Notes: generated from the sequence alone by a model not told the origin. 64,000 nt of DNA from Alnus glutinosa (GCF_958979055.1 NC_084891.1:27501001-27565000); one strand, 5' to 3'. Shown: positions 1 to 11,300, numbered from the stretch's first letter. A program made the numbers and translations.

Positions 1-2
1 AC

Positions 3-656
3 CACCCTCAGCAGCACATTCATCATTTACCCCACAAGGGCGAGGCTTCTTACAATGCAAGGGAAATGCACACAAGTGATGCCCTTGCAATGTCACAAGT
101 TGTTTCTGAGACTGCAAAGTCACGACGGGCTAAACGAACGAAGGAGACCAAGGGAACGTCATCTGATAAGAAGGCTTCTAGACCTCCAAGGAAGTTTAAG
201 AGGGAGAGTGATGACTTGAATAAGATGATGTTTGGCAAGACACATGAGTGGAAGGGTGGGCAGGATATGGGTGATGGAGGTGATGATCTGAACAGACAGT
301 CAGGGGGTTCAAAATCTGATTGGAAGGGGCAGGACCTGGGGTTAAATCAGGTTGCATTTGATGAGTCTACCATGCCTGCACCATTATGCTCCTGCACTGG
401 AATGCTAAGGCAGTGTTACAAATGGGGAAATGGGGGGTGGCAATCTTCATGCTGTACGACCACCATGTCAATGTATCCTCTACCAGCCGTGCCCAACAAG
501 CGGCATGCCCGAGTAGGTGGACGAAAGATGAGTGGAAGTGCCTTTAGCAAGCTGCTTAGCCGCCTTGCAGCAGAAGGCCATGATCTCTCAAATCCTGTTG
601 ATCTGAAGGACCACTGGGCCAAGCATGGTACAAATCGCTACATCACAATTAAGTAG
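3..656 (+). CDS. BASIC PENTACYSTEINE (BPC/BBR) GAGA-binding factor, class II (BPC4/5/6 type), C-terminal part
   Basis: The frame is open from the first complete codon in the window, so the N-terminus (in class II proteins an alanine-zipper coiled coil) lies upstream. From the visible start come a His-rich stretch, a basic nuclear-localisation region around [11 protein letters not shown] and RPPRKFKRE, the conserved segment [13 protein letters not shown], and then the DNA-binding domain. That domain holds the five diagnostic cysteines (CSC, QC, SCC in a [14 protein letters not shown] context), [15 protein letters not shown] and the invariant end [11 protein letters not shown] before a TAG stop. 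The family is plant-specific, nuclear, binds (GA)n/(CT)n repeats and recruits Polycomb and other regulators to homeotic and hormone genes. The [11 protein letters not shown] segment and the sequence order fit BPC6 best; BPC4 or BPC5 is possible. No intron is seen in the visible part. Family certain, exact orthologue inferred. Confidence 0.97.
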   Translation, partial: HPQQHIHHLPHKGEASYNAREMHTSDALAMSQVVSETAKSRRAKRTKETKGTSSDKKASRPPRKFKRESDDLNKMMFGKTHEWKGGQDMGDGGDDLNRQSGGSKSDWKGQDLGLNQVAFDESTMPAPLCSCTGMLRQCYKWGNGGWQSSCCTTTMSMYPLPAVPNKRHARVGGRKMSGSAFSKLLSRLAAEGHDLSNPVDLKDHWAKHGTNRYITIK

Positions 657-1130
657 ACGTGTAAATTTTTAATTGAATGGAGGAATTGGGAAATAGGGAA
701 ACTGCACCTAATAAGCAGGTATGCATCTTTAACTTTTTTTTTTCTTTCAGCCATGGATTAAAAGAAAATGGATTTGGTAATTGGCACAACAGAACAAATT
801 TGTTAGGGATGCAGCCTGTTTACTCTTTCCTGCAGATAAATTTGCTTCCTCCGTTGGTCATCTATCTCTGTTGTCCACATAATAAAGAAAGGAAGGCTTC
901 TCCATCTTCCAAATTGAACCAAGGACTAAGCTTGCCTTGGTTTAGGAATAGGTAATTGTTGTCCATCTGAAGTGATTTGTGTAAGCCTAGGTAGCTGTGA
1001 AGTTTGTATCTCAAGGTCCGGTATACTTGTATGAAAAAGTATATTCATAATCGAAATTTTTCTTTGAACAATTTGCCATGTAAGATGATTTTTTGCTACT
1101 CTTATCCTTGAAATTCTATAGGTTAAACTC
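657..1130 (+). other. 3' untranslated and downstream region of the BPC gene
   Basis: No coding frame with recognisable content. The sequence is moderately AT-rich and probably contains the 3' UTR and polyadenylation region; AATAAAG occurs near 880. A GT...TTTCTTTCAG pair (719-750) looks like an intron but would be only 32 nt, shorter than plant introns normally are, so I do not call it. Confidence 0.5.
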
Positions 1131-2480
1131 TTAAAATAACCGTTGGGAAAAATCAATTTTGACAATTAGATCATTCTGTCAACTTAATATCCAATTAATT
1201 AACAATATATAATGTCAGATCAATCAATTTATACCACATGACTCTCGTTTGATACATGGCATGACTACTGTAGGTGCCAATGACAAAAAAAAAAATTACA
1301 AATATGTACCCTAAATAAAAAATATATATTTTAGTTGACGAAACTGCACTATGTGACACTTATAATGGTACATAAGTCATTATGTGTCAAACAAGAACCA
1401 TTGTAGCATTAATTGATAGGTCTAACATAACTTACCATTAATTAATAGAACGATAAGTTGGTGAAGACCTATTTGAAACCAAGATAAAAACTTGAAATCT
1501 TTATTGTCGAAAAAGTTGAAGATTAAATTAAAATCGCATTAAAACCTATAGACTAAATTTGATTTTTTCCTTAATTGATTGAGTAAAATTATATACTACA
1601 CTCGCACTCTCATCCCACTTAGCTTTATATGGGAGTTTCTAGATTAGTTATTATTAAAAAAATAAAAAATAAAGATTGATGCGACATCATCGGTCCATAA
1701 TTGACAAGATGATTAAACTACAAAAAAAATTGGACTTGTCGATAAATTAATTAATTTAATTTTCATTTATAACTGAATCATCAATCCATAATTGACAAGA
1801 TGATTAAACTACAAAAAATTGGACTTATCAATAAATTAATTTTGATTTATAACTGTTGTCAACCGTATACTTTTAATTGTTCACTCTGTTTCTAACCTTT
1901 TCCCTTTTTTTTTTTTCTTTTTTATTTATATATAGTTAAAAAATCACAAATAAATTTCACCAAATACTAATAACAAAATTCAAAATTCATTTTAGTCCAA
2001 CTTTGTGTTGAGAGTTGAAAAAAATTCTTGTGGACAATTTTGACGTAAAACTGGATTCATCGTAACGAAAAGAGACCCTTCTTTAGGGTTGGTTAACAAT
2101 AACTTGGTTGTCTCTACTGCTTTCAACCGAAATTATTTGAATATTTGAATATTTCCTAACCTTTTTGTGCAAATTGGTGCTTATTTTAAATGATGTATGG
2201 ACCAATTCATACTCCAAGTTCTTCTTTGAATAATCAGGAGATTTTAATAGAAGGTGGGACAAATGAAATAATAGTTCTATAATAACAAAGCAAAACAGAA
2301 TCACAAAACAAACAACCCACATACGATTTAAAACATGGATTACATCTTATTTGACTTAACAAATCTCTTGAAAAAGTGTTTTAATTAACAAAATCATGTA
2401 GGGAAAAAACACTACTAAAATTTGGATTGTAGAATTGGGTGAAGTATTTCTCTTTCTAAATAGAAAGAACAGTGAACAGA
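1131..2480. other. AT-rich intergenic sequence
   Basis: No gene is recognised. Open frames here are short and lack family features. The stretch contains a local tandem duplication (listed separately) and homopolymer runs. The part next to 2480 may include the 3' end of the minus-strand snoRNA precursor. Confidence 0.6.
1685..1852. repeat. Imperfect tandem duplication, unit about 91 bp
   Basis: The phrase TCCATAATTGACAAGATGAT begins at 1694 and again at 1785. Both copies continue with ATTAAACTACAAAAA and a TTGGACTT(G/A)TC(G/A)ATAAATTAA tail. The two units differ by small indels. No coding potential. Confidence 0.8.
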
Positions 2481-2493
2481 GAACCCTCCAATG

Positions 2494-2570
2494 TGTGTCA
2501 GAATACAAATTATCAGCACCAATGCATCAGACAGGGATAACTGTATGATTTATATTCTCATCATCCACAA
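2494..2570 (-). ncRNA. Box C/D snoRNA candidate, snR38-type (snoR38Y-like), 25S rRNA 2'-O-methylation guide
   Basis: Read on the minus strand. A terminal stem UGUG (2569-2566) pairs with CACA (2497-2494). Box C is AUGAUGA (2564-2558), box D' is CUGA (2530-2527), a C'-like UGAUAAU follows, and box D is CUGA (2501-2498). The 14 nt before D' (ACAGUUAUCCCUGU) complement ACAGGGAUAACUG, the conserved peptidyl-transferase-centre segment of eukaryotic large-subunit rRNA, except the last base pair beyond it. By the D+5 rule the target is the middle G of GGG. I equate this with yeast Gm2815, guided by snR38; that numbering follows from A2820 of yeast being E. coli A2451. Length about 77 nt is normal. 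The guide upstream of box D has no target I recognise. Expression is not shown here. Confidence 0.85.
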
Positions 2571-2681
2571 CACTGTAAAGGGTATTTACTAAAAACAGAT
2601 TACTTCCACAATTGCATTTCCAAAAGCTCAAGAAAAATATAACAAAAAACCATTAAGAAAAAGAGCAAAAGAGATTGAAAC

Positions 2682-2780
2682 AAAGCCTCAGACCGTCCTA
2701 GTTCATGAATTTCGACAAATATGCAAGTTTACCATAAACCTGCATTTCAGTCAATTTCAATACATTCATCATCGGCTATT
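2682..2780 (-). ncRNA. Box C/D snoRNA candidate targeting 18S rRNA (ACCGUCCUAGU segment)
   Basis: Minus strand. The terminal stem AGCC (2777-2774) pairs with GGCU (2687-2684). Box C is AUGAUGA (2772-2766), an internal CUGA serves as D' (2750-2747), and box D is CUGA (2691-2688). The 11 nt directly before box D (ACUAGGACGGU) are a perfect complement of the conserved 18S segment ACCGUCCUAGU. The D+5 rule points to the U of ACCGU. A second stretch, GUUUAUGGU (2739-2731), complements ACCAUAAAC, which lies a few bases downstream in the same 18S helix region. The guide may therefore have an accessory pairing. The D' guide has no target I recognise. I cannot assign a named plant snoRNA. Confidence 0.83.
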
Positions 2781-2821
2781 TATGAATAAACAAAAAAAAA
2801 AATGGAAGATTGATAGAGAAA

Positions 2822-2922
2822 GAGAGAGCATCAGATCTTCCTATTCAAGAATGTTGAATCATAGCACCCAAAACAAAGTAGGAGCACTCTAACAATTCAA
2901 AAGACTCATCCCTTGCCCTCTC
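2822..2922 (-). ncRNA. Box C/D-like snoRNA candidate with a 9-bp terminal stem, target unknown
   Basis: Minus strand. GAGAGGGCA (2922-2914) pairs with UGCUCUCUC (2830-2822) over nine positions with one G-U wobble. Just inside are a degenerate box C GGGAUGA (2912-2906) and a perfect box D CUGA (2834-2831); UAUGAUU in the middle could be C'. Stem, box spacing and length (about 100 nt) fit a C/D snoRNA, and it is first in line downstream of a snoRNA-type promoter with two better candidates behind it. The sequence before box D (UGAAUAGGAAGAU) matches no rRNA segment I remember, so it may be an orphan or a snRNA guide. Box C deviates at its second position. Confidence 0.6.
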
Positions 2923-3046
2923 CAAGCGATCCTCTATACATATATATATAAACAAAACTGTATATGGGAATCGATAAAGGAGAGCTTGAGCATGAGAAGG
3001 TGAAGAATTGACTAACAGAGATGAGCAAGGCGGCGAGGTATAAAGC

Positions 3047-3245
3047 TAGGGTTTTTACAAGATTGCTGAAAGCGCTTGCTTTATAAAGACGCTTGAGGAG
3101 GGGCTTTTAAGGGAAGTGGCTGATCGGTGATGGATAAATTTTGACAGACAAATAGTGTCATGACAACTCGTGTCGGTGAAGTATGTGGTGTTGGTGTGCC
3201 TTTTGCGGAGATATATTTAGCCCTTTGGGCTCCGAGATCTGGGCC
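3047..3245 (-). promoter_or_regulatory. snoRNA/ribosomal-gene type promoter: site II elements, TATA box, telo box
   Basis: Read on the minus strand toward the snoRNA cluster. Two site II elements sit at 3240-3245 (TGGGCC) and 3226-3231 (TGGGCT on the plus strand). A TATA box, TTTATAA, lies at 3087-3080, and a telo box, AAACCCTA, at 3054-3047, about where transcription would begin. Site II plus telo box is the established combination of plant ribosomal-protein, snoRNA and other growth-linked genes. No protein-coding frame follows on the minus strand, while three C/D snoRNA candidates do, so the transcript is probably a polycistronic snoRNA precursor. Confidence 0.75.
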
Positions 3246-3412
3246 CGATTTTTGACTCAAGCAGAGGAAGACTAGTAAAATTCCAATCCAAGAAAACAAA
3301 TTTATGTCCTAAGAAAGATCTAACAGTTTAATTTGAAAATAATAATTGAAATTTAAATAATAATAAAACTTGGGTTTAACCTTTTATCGAATTACACTTT
3401 AAGGTTTAAAAT

Positions 3413-4245
3413 TGATCAAATCACTTATTAAGGTATGCTCGTTTATCAAATCACTATCTTCCCATGCCAAAAACAAAAAAAATGTAACGCATAGGCCAAA
3501 AACCATGACATATTCAATAGAATAGCTCAACGTGTACATAAGTATCACCACAACTTGACATATGACAAAATAATAATAATATTATAATAAAAAAGCCAAA
3601 AATAAAAGAAAATAAAAAAGGCTGTGAGTAGGTGGTCACCCACCACAACATGGAGAGCATGGTTGGGTCCGGCCCTCCATAGGTGGGTGGGTTTCCCCCA
3701 CCAACCAAACGAGGAGGGTATAAACACTACTCCATTCGTCGATAAAATCTACACACGTTTGTGCATGTCACACATGGGTCACGACCACCCAACCCCCACC
3801 TCCTTTTCCCATGTCAGAGAGGAAGTGGGTGGATCACTTTCACCCACACATAATTAGCCCAATTCGCCAATGGGACCCATGTCGGATTATATTGATCAAC
3901 CGTTGAACTAACTGCTACAATTCCTTTGACTATGCTACTTACCAACATCAACATGGGCCAAGACCACCCCCCACCCCCCTCCTCTCCATTACCATTGAGG
4001 ACGTGGGTGGGTCACCTTACCCAAGCACGTTGCCAATAGTGTGGTGACCACCCATGTCTTCTATGAGGCGGTGGGTGGCTAGTGGCCACCCATCTACCCT
4101 GTGTACGTTGAGCTATTTTTATTGTGTCTGATATGATTTTACGTCAACTTGTCACACATGTTTTTTTAAACTCTAACGACGAGTGTATGGGTTAAGCAAT
4201 TTGATAATGAAACATACAGTAATAAGTAATTTGATAAAATATTAA
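3413..4245. mobile_element. Non-autonomous DNA transposon with long inverted repeats
   Basis: The left flank (3413-3540) and the reverse complement of the right flank (4100-4245) align over roughly 130 bp. Shared stretches include ATCAAATYACTTATTA and AATAGCTCAACGTRYACA. The interior is rich in GGTGGGTG/CACCCACC runs and has no transposase. Exact ends and target duplication are uncertain. Small frames inside (for example 3624-3857) are not genes. Confidence 0.65.
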
Positions 4246-4378
4246 AACTTATGTCCTTCTACAATATAGATGATAAAATATGTTGTTTGGTAAAATTTCA
4301 TTTTTCTCTCTTTTGTTTTTATTATTTTTTTCAAAACAAAATTATTAACAAACAACTTAAAATCTAAAACACATAATA

Positions 4379-5140
4379 TTTTTTTTTTGTTTTTTTAGAA
4401 GACTAAAAGCTTTTATAAAACCAACAAACAAATACAACCCTCCAATGAAAACTGTAACACTATCCCATCAAGGATAATAACTACAAACACAGGCCACTAA
4501 ACAACACCAGGCCTTATACACATCCAAACTACAAGAACACAAAACAGCAGACTCAAACACCCGAGAACCTACAAAAAACATAGCATTATTTTACAACAAA
4601 ATTTATAAGTTCCAACTATACACAAGAGCCAAACTCTTTCTAAGACACTTGAAGTTGCCTTTAGCCAAGACTCTAGCTCGGACTTTCCACTTAATTTGAG
4701 CCAAAATATCCTATTCCGTGCGCGGAGTATTACAATGCAGAATATCATTCCTTTGCCTCCATAGATGGTAGACAGTGGCTCCAAGACAAAGCCTTCCCAA
4801 GTAAGCCTTAAGGCTTTTTCTATGCAACGCATCAGAGCCCAACTCTCAATCTTATCTCAATCCAATGGCACATTCAAAAAGTAGCAATCCGCCGTAATTC
4901 GAGTCCAGATCCGACAATTAAAACTACACTTAAATAAAATGTGTTTCCTACTTTCCTGCCAATCATGACAAAAAAGACAAAAGGCTATTTCCTGAATATC
5001 CCCAACTGCACACCCTTTGTTTGGTTACCAATGCATCACGAATTATTAGTCAAAGAATGAAGGAGTGACAAGGGATAGCCATTGGATACCAAACCACTAT
5101 CCAAAATTGTCAAGAAGGTATCTTGCAGGATGCCAGTAAC
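4379..5140 (-). mobile_element. 5'-truncated LINE fragment with zf-RVT region
   Basis: Read on the minus strand, the piece ends in a poly(A) run (T run on the plus strand at 4379-4397). It encodes decayed pieces of the zinc-binding domain found C-terminal to plant LINE reverse transcriptases: SRKHILFKCSFNCRIW near 4950-4900 and LWRQRNDILHCNTPRTE near 4770-4710. Stops and frame changes interrupt it. It is a dead-on-arrival L1-type insertion without an endonuclease or RT core. Confidence 0.75.
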
Positions 5141-5149
5141 CTAATCAAA

Positions 5150-5485
5150 GAAATAATATCTAATAGTTAAAACACTGTTTTAGATAAAAATAAAAATAAA
5201 AATAATACCTAATAGTAATAGAGAATATTAATCCATTAAACTATTGGGGCTAGAGGCCTGAGCATAGATTGGAAGGGGTTGGAAATAGGGGTGTGCAAAA
5301 CTCACAAACCTTGCCTTTGCCTTGCAGCTCCTGCCCTGCCCTACTCCGTGGAACCACGAATTTTTGTTTTTTGACGATTTAGGGGCCAAAATTGATATAC
5401 CTATGCAAGGCGAGGCGGGGCAGATTGCGAGTTGGAGATTTTTTTAAAAAATTGGGTCCCCGCCCCACCCCGCATCGCAACCCTG

Positions 5486-5518
<33 letters not shown>

Positions 5519-6150
5519 AAGGTCCCTAACCCCACTTAACCCTAGCCGCCGCACTACCCCTCTTCATTTTTTTCATTTCATTGCCTCTCCATCTTCTTCA
5601 ATCTTCACCAAAAGCTTAATCTGAATCACGAATCTTGTTTGGGTTTGTATTTGCAAGTATTTTATGCTTTTTCTATTTATGAGATGGTTTTTGAGATGGG
5701 ACTTTGGTGATTGATCAGAATATTTTTACTCGACTTTGATTTGTTTGTGTTGATCGATCAATTTGATTGGTAGTTTTTTTCTTGGTATGGTTACTTCGAG
5801 TATATGGGTTTCTCATATTTTGCTTATATTTAGTTTTGTGGCTGAGAAAAATTGGAAAGAATAACAGAGACAAACAAAAATTGGGAAAAACCCACCCCGC
5901 CCCGCTATGCCAAACCCGCACTTCTCACCCCGCATCACCCCGCTCCGCACGAATTTGACCTTTTTTGTGCATTTTGCTGGTGCGTTTTCCTGTAGCCGCA
6001 AGGGTGCAGGACGGGGCCAAAATGGCCCGGTGCTCGCCCCTTGTTGGAAAGCAAACTTAAAGCCAGTATTGGGGCTTGGATGGGCTTCACCGGTTCACAC
6101 CGAAACAGGCAGCCCAGCCCACGTTTTAGTGTTTGACAAAGAAAGAGCTT
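5150..6150. repeat. GC-rich degenerate repeat region
   Basis: Two islands of CCCCGCCCCGC-like sequence (5405-5485 and 5893-5950) and GGGGTGTGCAAA near 5284 contrast with the AT-rich surroundings. A run of about 29 A lies at 5487-5515. Islands of this kind, next to GGGGTGTGCA ends, are typical of dispersed plant repeats. I see no reliable terminal repeat pair and no conserved protein; frames at 5715-6152 are low-complexity shadows. Confidence 0.45.
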
Positions 6151-7689
6151 AAACTTGAAATCCTTCCCTTCCGGAACAAGATATCCTATTTATAGGATGT
6201 ACTTTATTACAACTAACCTATCCTATATATGTAGGGGACAAGAGCTGTCTTGTCTACGAGAAGGTTAATTGCTTTTACTCCACGTAACCTATATTAATAT
6301 TCGGTGCAAGATAATTTATTCTATTGATATGACCAACAATAAACGGAAACAAACCAATTTTAAATTAAAAAAAAAAGAAGGGATTATTCAGTAGATAAGC
6401 ACGTCAGTCAAATCATTGTTGATCGTGACGGTAATTTTACTATTATCTCGCTGACAAACGATTTTACTATTCTCTTCTCACGGTGTTTCAACCATTAGAT
6501 TGCATATATTTAACGGATATAAGAGATACGTATAATGTTTTTTTTTATCTCCCCTTTGTGATTGGCCGTGTTAATTTGTTATTATTATAAAATTATAAAA
6601 ATTGATTGACAGTACTATCACATCAATAAGGTAAGATAATAATAAAATAAAAAGAAAATTTTTATTGTTATTTATATTAAATTAAAGATATTAATAAACA
6701 ACTCAAAACATAAAATATTTTTCAAAATATAAAATTTGTTCACTTTTTATATTTAGTCAAAACATTTTTTTTTTTAAAACTAAAAATTAAATATACTTCC
6801 AAAATAAGATTATACTGTAATTCATCTGTCCAATTGAAGGTGATTATATCATGACATAAATGTGCGGATAAGATTATTGTCATGGATTTCATCCTTTCCA
6901 GTCTTCCAGATCATTTTCACTACTTTATCATGTGATTCGTTCATATTGAAGAGTTAAAACGTAAAAGGAATAATAATAATATATTTGCCCTTTGTTACAA
7001 TAAATTGCTACTCCTTTCCTAGTATTCTCAGAATTTGAACCATATTCTATACTTCAGTTCAATCCACCATTTAAAATAAAATCAGGAAAATAGTAACATA
7101 TAAATTCAAGAATATTACAAATTATGAGACTCAAAATTTGAAAAAAATTTAAAAAACATTTATTAAGTAAGCTGGATTAACATCATCTGCAACTATTTTT
7201 TTTTTTTTTTTTTGTAAGTAATCGTCATTTGCAACTTGAAATGAAGAGAAATTATATTTCACAATATTTTATCACGTACAATTCATTAAATTTCAAATTA
7301 AATGAATGATTTTTATTTTTATTTTTTTTATGGTATCAGTAATATTTATCACTTTTGCCATGTCTTACCAAATTTTCTAAATAATAAATATTAATGATTT
7401 AATTTAAACTTAATAATTAAAACTAATTAGTTGGTCATGCGAACGGTTTAAGCTGTTTTTGTCAAACCACAACAATATATTTTTGTTTGTCTGAAAAAAG
7501 TTAATTTTGAAACATTTTACTTTTTATACCACATTAATTATTTTTTAACAATTTCTTTTTTATTTCTTATAACACATTAATTTTTTTTTTTAATTTTTTT
7601 TTTCATTTTTTTATAAAAAAATCAATCACTTATTATTACTATTTTTTTTTAAAAGAAATCACAACTCAGACATTTACCAAATACACCCT
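6151..7689. other. AT-rich intergenic sequence upstream of the bZIP gene
   Basis: No gene is recognised. There are many homopolymer T and A tracts. A T run at about 7197-7214 followed by GTAAGTAATCG resembles the tail of a minus-strand LINE. Nothing else is supported. Confidence 0.6.
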
Positions 7690-8354
7690 AACAGTAATCA
7701 CGGTGCACCGACTGAGGCCGGCCGTGGACCGTGGTAAGTCAAAGGAAAAAGGTCAAATTCTCAAACGAGTTGCCCTGTGGAAGTCCAAAATGTCGCATTC
7801 ACAAATTTGTACGTATTTCATTTCTTACCCGCGATAAATGGCGGAGACAAAGGCGACATGAAAGCAAACAAAACGCGTAAAAATAATAAAAAAACTCAAA
7901 ATCTCGTTATATCCACGCGTACTTCACGTGTAGCATATAGACCGGAAGCAAAAGCTTGTGTCTAGTCCGAAAGAGAAGGGAAAAGACAAAAGCTTGTGTC
8001 CCCAGCGGCAAATTGCGAACTCTTGGAGGTGTTGCCCGAGGCCTATTCGCCTATGGATATCACCGCCACGCTTGGCTGATAAACTTGGTGGCAGTCGTTG
8101 ACAACAGTTAGTCGTGCTTTGAGGTTCTTTCGCCGCCTCCGGCCACTGAGGTGTGTGGGTCTGTTCACTGGAAGAGGTGGGTTCTGTCTATGATCATGCT
8201 TTAATGTTCTTTTTTCTTGCTTGCAGATCATTGGGTTTCAGTATATTAGTGACCTTTGCTATTAGTGCAGTTTTTAGAGGTTTGATTGATTTCTATACAA
8301 GGTAGCGCTTACGGTTCTGTGTTTTTATTAAAGGGTTTAGTATAATAGAGGGAG
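7690..8354 (+). promoter_or_regulatory. Promoter and 5' leader of the bZIP gene
   Basis: Upstream of the bZIP ATG, GC content rises. A CGCGT (CAMTA-like) motif and an ACGTG core (TTCACGTGTA, 7924-7933) lie close together around 7914-7933. The leader holds at least one short upstream ORF, ATG at 8053 encoding eight codons and ending TGA, which could reduce translation. A short intron in the leader (GT near 8176, GCAG near 8226) is possible but would be only about 50 nt. All regulatory roles are inferred from motif matches. Confidence 0.45.
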
Positions 8355-11300
8355 ATGGGTGGCACTGATGAAAGTGGAGGGGTTCAATCTACATTTGGTA
8401 TAAAGCCTAAGAACCAATTAGATATGCAAAATTTGAGTGCCTCTCAAATGGGTTTCCCTTTGCGTCAACTACCACAAAATTTGAGTCCTGGAGGTAGTGA
8501 TAACAGTCATAAGAGACCTGGTATACCACCCTCGCACCCGAACAACCCAGCTAATTCACTGCAGTACTCGCAGTTTCCAGGGTCCCGGCCGGCTTCCTGG
8601 CAACCGGGTTCACAGAATTTGAGCCCGGGGCCTTCCCACTCCAGGTCTTTATCGCAACCTACGTTTTTTTCACTTGATAACCTGCCCCCTTTGAGCCCTT
8701 TGAGCCCTTTGCCCTATCGTGAGCCCGCAACAAGCTCGCTCTCTGACCCAATTTCAACGGATGTGTCTATGGAAGAAACTGCTGTTAGTTCTCATGCCCC
8801 ATTGCTTCCTTCACCTGTAAATGGAGGAAATGCGTTTCGGGTCAGCGAGGGCCTTCCTCCTCGTAGAGGACACCGGCGCTCTAATAGTGATAGTATTCCG
8901 TTAGGATTCTCAGCCATGATTCAATCTTCACCTCAATTGATCCCCATTGGGAGTCGGGGATTTTTGGACCGGTCGGTTTCTAGAAGAGAGAACTTGTTGG
9001 GGGTAGACAAGCCGATACAGTTGGTGATGAAAGGGGAATTGAAGAGGGATAGGGATGACAATAGCATTGCTGACGGGACAGGTGAGGGGAAATCCGAGGG
9101 AGAAGTTGTTGATGACTTTTTTAGTGAATACATGAATTTGGAGAACATTGATAAAATGAACTCATCTGGTACTGAGGAAAAGGATTTGGATAGCAGAGCC
9201 AGTGGCTCAAAGACAAATGGATGCGATAGCAGTGATAATGAAGCGGAAAGTCGAATAAATGGCAACCAAAACAGTGTGCAGGGGTCAGGTTCTAGTTTTG
9301 CTAATGAGAAGAGGGAAGGAAAGAGAATTGCCTGTGGAGACGTGAGACCTACTGTCCGACACTATAGAAGTGTTTCAATGGATAGTTTTATGGGAAATTT
9401 GCATTTTGATGATGAATTGCCGAACCTCCCGCCCATAGGAGCTCAAGTGGATCAAGACTCACCTAGCAATGCAGTAGATGGGAACTCAACTAAGTTCAGC
9501 GTGGAGTTTGGAAATGCTCAGTTCAGTGAGGCTGAGCTGGGAAAGATCAGGGTAAATGAGAAACTGACTGAGATTGCACTATCAGACCCCAAACGTGCCA
9601 AGAGGTGCTTTCTTTTTTGAAAGACTTTTATCTTTGTATTAATAGGCAATTAATTTGTCATTGAGTGAATGTCCTGATTTATGATATGCTCATCCAGGAT
9701 TTTGGCTAATCGGCAATCGGCTGCTCGTTCCAAGGAGCGGAAGACGCGATACACCGCTGACTTAGAACACAAGGCACAAACTCTACAGACAGAAAATACT
9801 ACATTGTCTAATGAGGTTGCAAAGTTACAGGTGGGTATTTAGGGTGATGAGATTTTGATTTTAAATAGTTTTTAGTTTTATTTGATTCTCCTTTCTCCTT
9901 TTTTCATTTACAATTGCATTCATTATATTTTCTTGGTTTTGTTTTCTATTTTTGTATCCAGAGAGAGTCTGTTTTGCTTAAGAGTGAGAACAATGAGTTG
10001 AAATTCCGCCTTCAGGCCATGGACCAAGAGTCAAAACTCAAAGATGGTATGTACTTTTTCTTTTGCTCCCTATGTTTTAGTCAGCTGTAACCAACCTTGA
10101 TTTATTTGCACCATATGACTCTAATTTTACGAGATGTTTCCGTATGCAAATTGTCAAAGAATTAAAATGTAAGCATGAACTCTTTAAGAGATCTTTATCT
10201 GCTTGTCTTTAATATTTCTCCTGGTTTTATATTGGTGCTCTTCTGATTTGAACCCATGGTATGTTAGACTAGGTTGGAGAGAGGTTCCTTTTGTTGACTT
10301 TGGCTTCTCATTTCACTTTACCAGTTCTTCCTGTTACCACTTTAAGTATATGAAAACTTCTAACTTTGCTGATCTAATTGTTTCTTGTGATCTTTTTCCC
10401 ATTTGGCAATATTAAATTTTTTCCCATTTGTTGTTAGATGAAATGTTTTGGATTATCCTTAATGACTTTTAAATTATCCAAATATGCATAGCAGCAATGC
10501 CTAGTTTTATACGAGGGGGTTAACATAATTGATTATCCTTTGGATTGTTCAATCTCTTCTCCCAAAATATGAGCTTGACTTATGCAATTGGCAAGCATGA
10601 TTGATCTATATCTGAATGAACACAGACAAAGTAGCATTTAGTGCTTCATTTGGTTATAATGAACCTTAAAATTCAAATAGATTTCCTTCTATTTGTGAGT
10701 AAATGTGATTATGAGAAATCAAATCCAAGAGACTCCTGTCTTGATCAGTGTCAGTAAAGCATGCCTAGGCATTATTTAAGTGCAAAGCTTAGTGAGGCTC
10801 ACATCTAGCGCCTTAAGGTACCTTGGTGAAGCTCCTTGGACGAGGCACAACATAAGGCACAAAAATTTGCATTCTCATACAAAAGTTACAGGCGCAAATA
10901 AATGTGTTGGATTTTGTTTTGTACTAATTCATGGTTATTATTTTTATTATTGTCTTTATTGTTGTGGCTTTGTAGTTCTTAGATGATGGATATTAGGAAT
11001 TAAAATCGTAGAGTAAGCATAAGAAAACTTAACTTTTCTACTATCTCTAACCCAGTTGTTCACCTTTTAGTTATGTTCACTAGTATTTGACTCTCAATAT
11101 TATTTTTTTAAAACTAATAAATGTTACTTGATAAAGTCATTTGCTTGAGTGATTAATTAGAAGGGAAAAATCATATTTAACCTTTAAGTTTTCATTTGAT
11201 TTGAATTTAGTCATTGGGTTTTTTCGATTTTAAGAATAAGCTTCTTAAGTTTTACTCATGTTTTAAATTGGTTCCTCTTATCACTTTACCGTCAAAGTTA

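Noticed and set aside
677..955. 92-codon plus frame after the BPC stop
   Set aside because: Lies in the 3' UTR, low-complexity, and the only intron-like signal nearby would be 32 nt, too short for plants.
3021..3086. Short plus-strand peptide MSKAARYKARVF...
   Set aside because: It is the antisense of the telo-box/TATA promoter on the minus strand; no ribosomal-protein or other family match.
3081..3299. 72-codon minus frame upstream of the snoRNA cluster
   Set aside because: Overlaps the site II/TATA promoter region and has no recognisable domain.
9605..9620. bZIP stop directly after exon 1 (tail CFLF)
   Set aside because: Intron read-through; splicing 9604 to 9698 restores the bZIP basic region.
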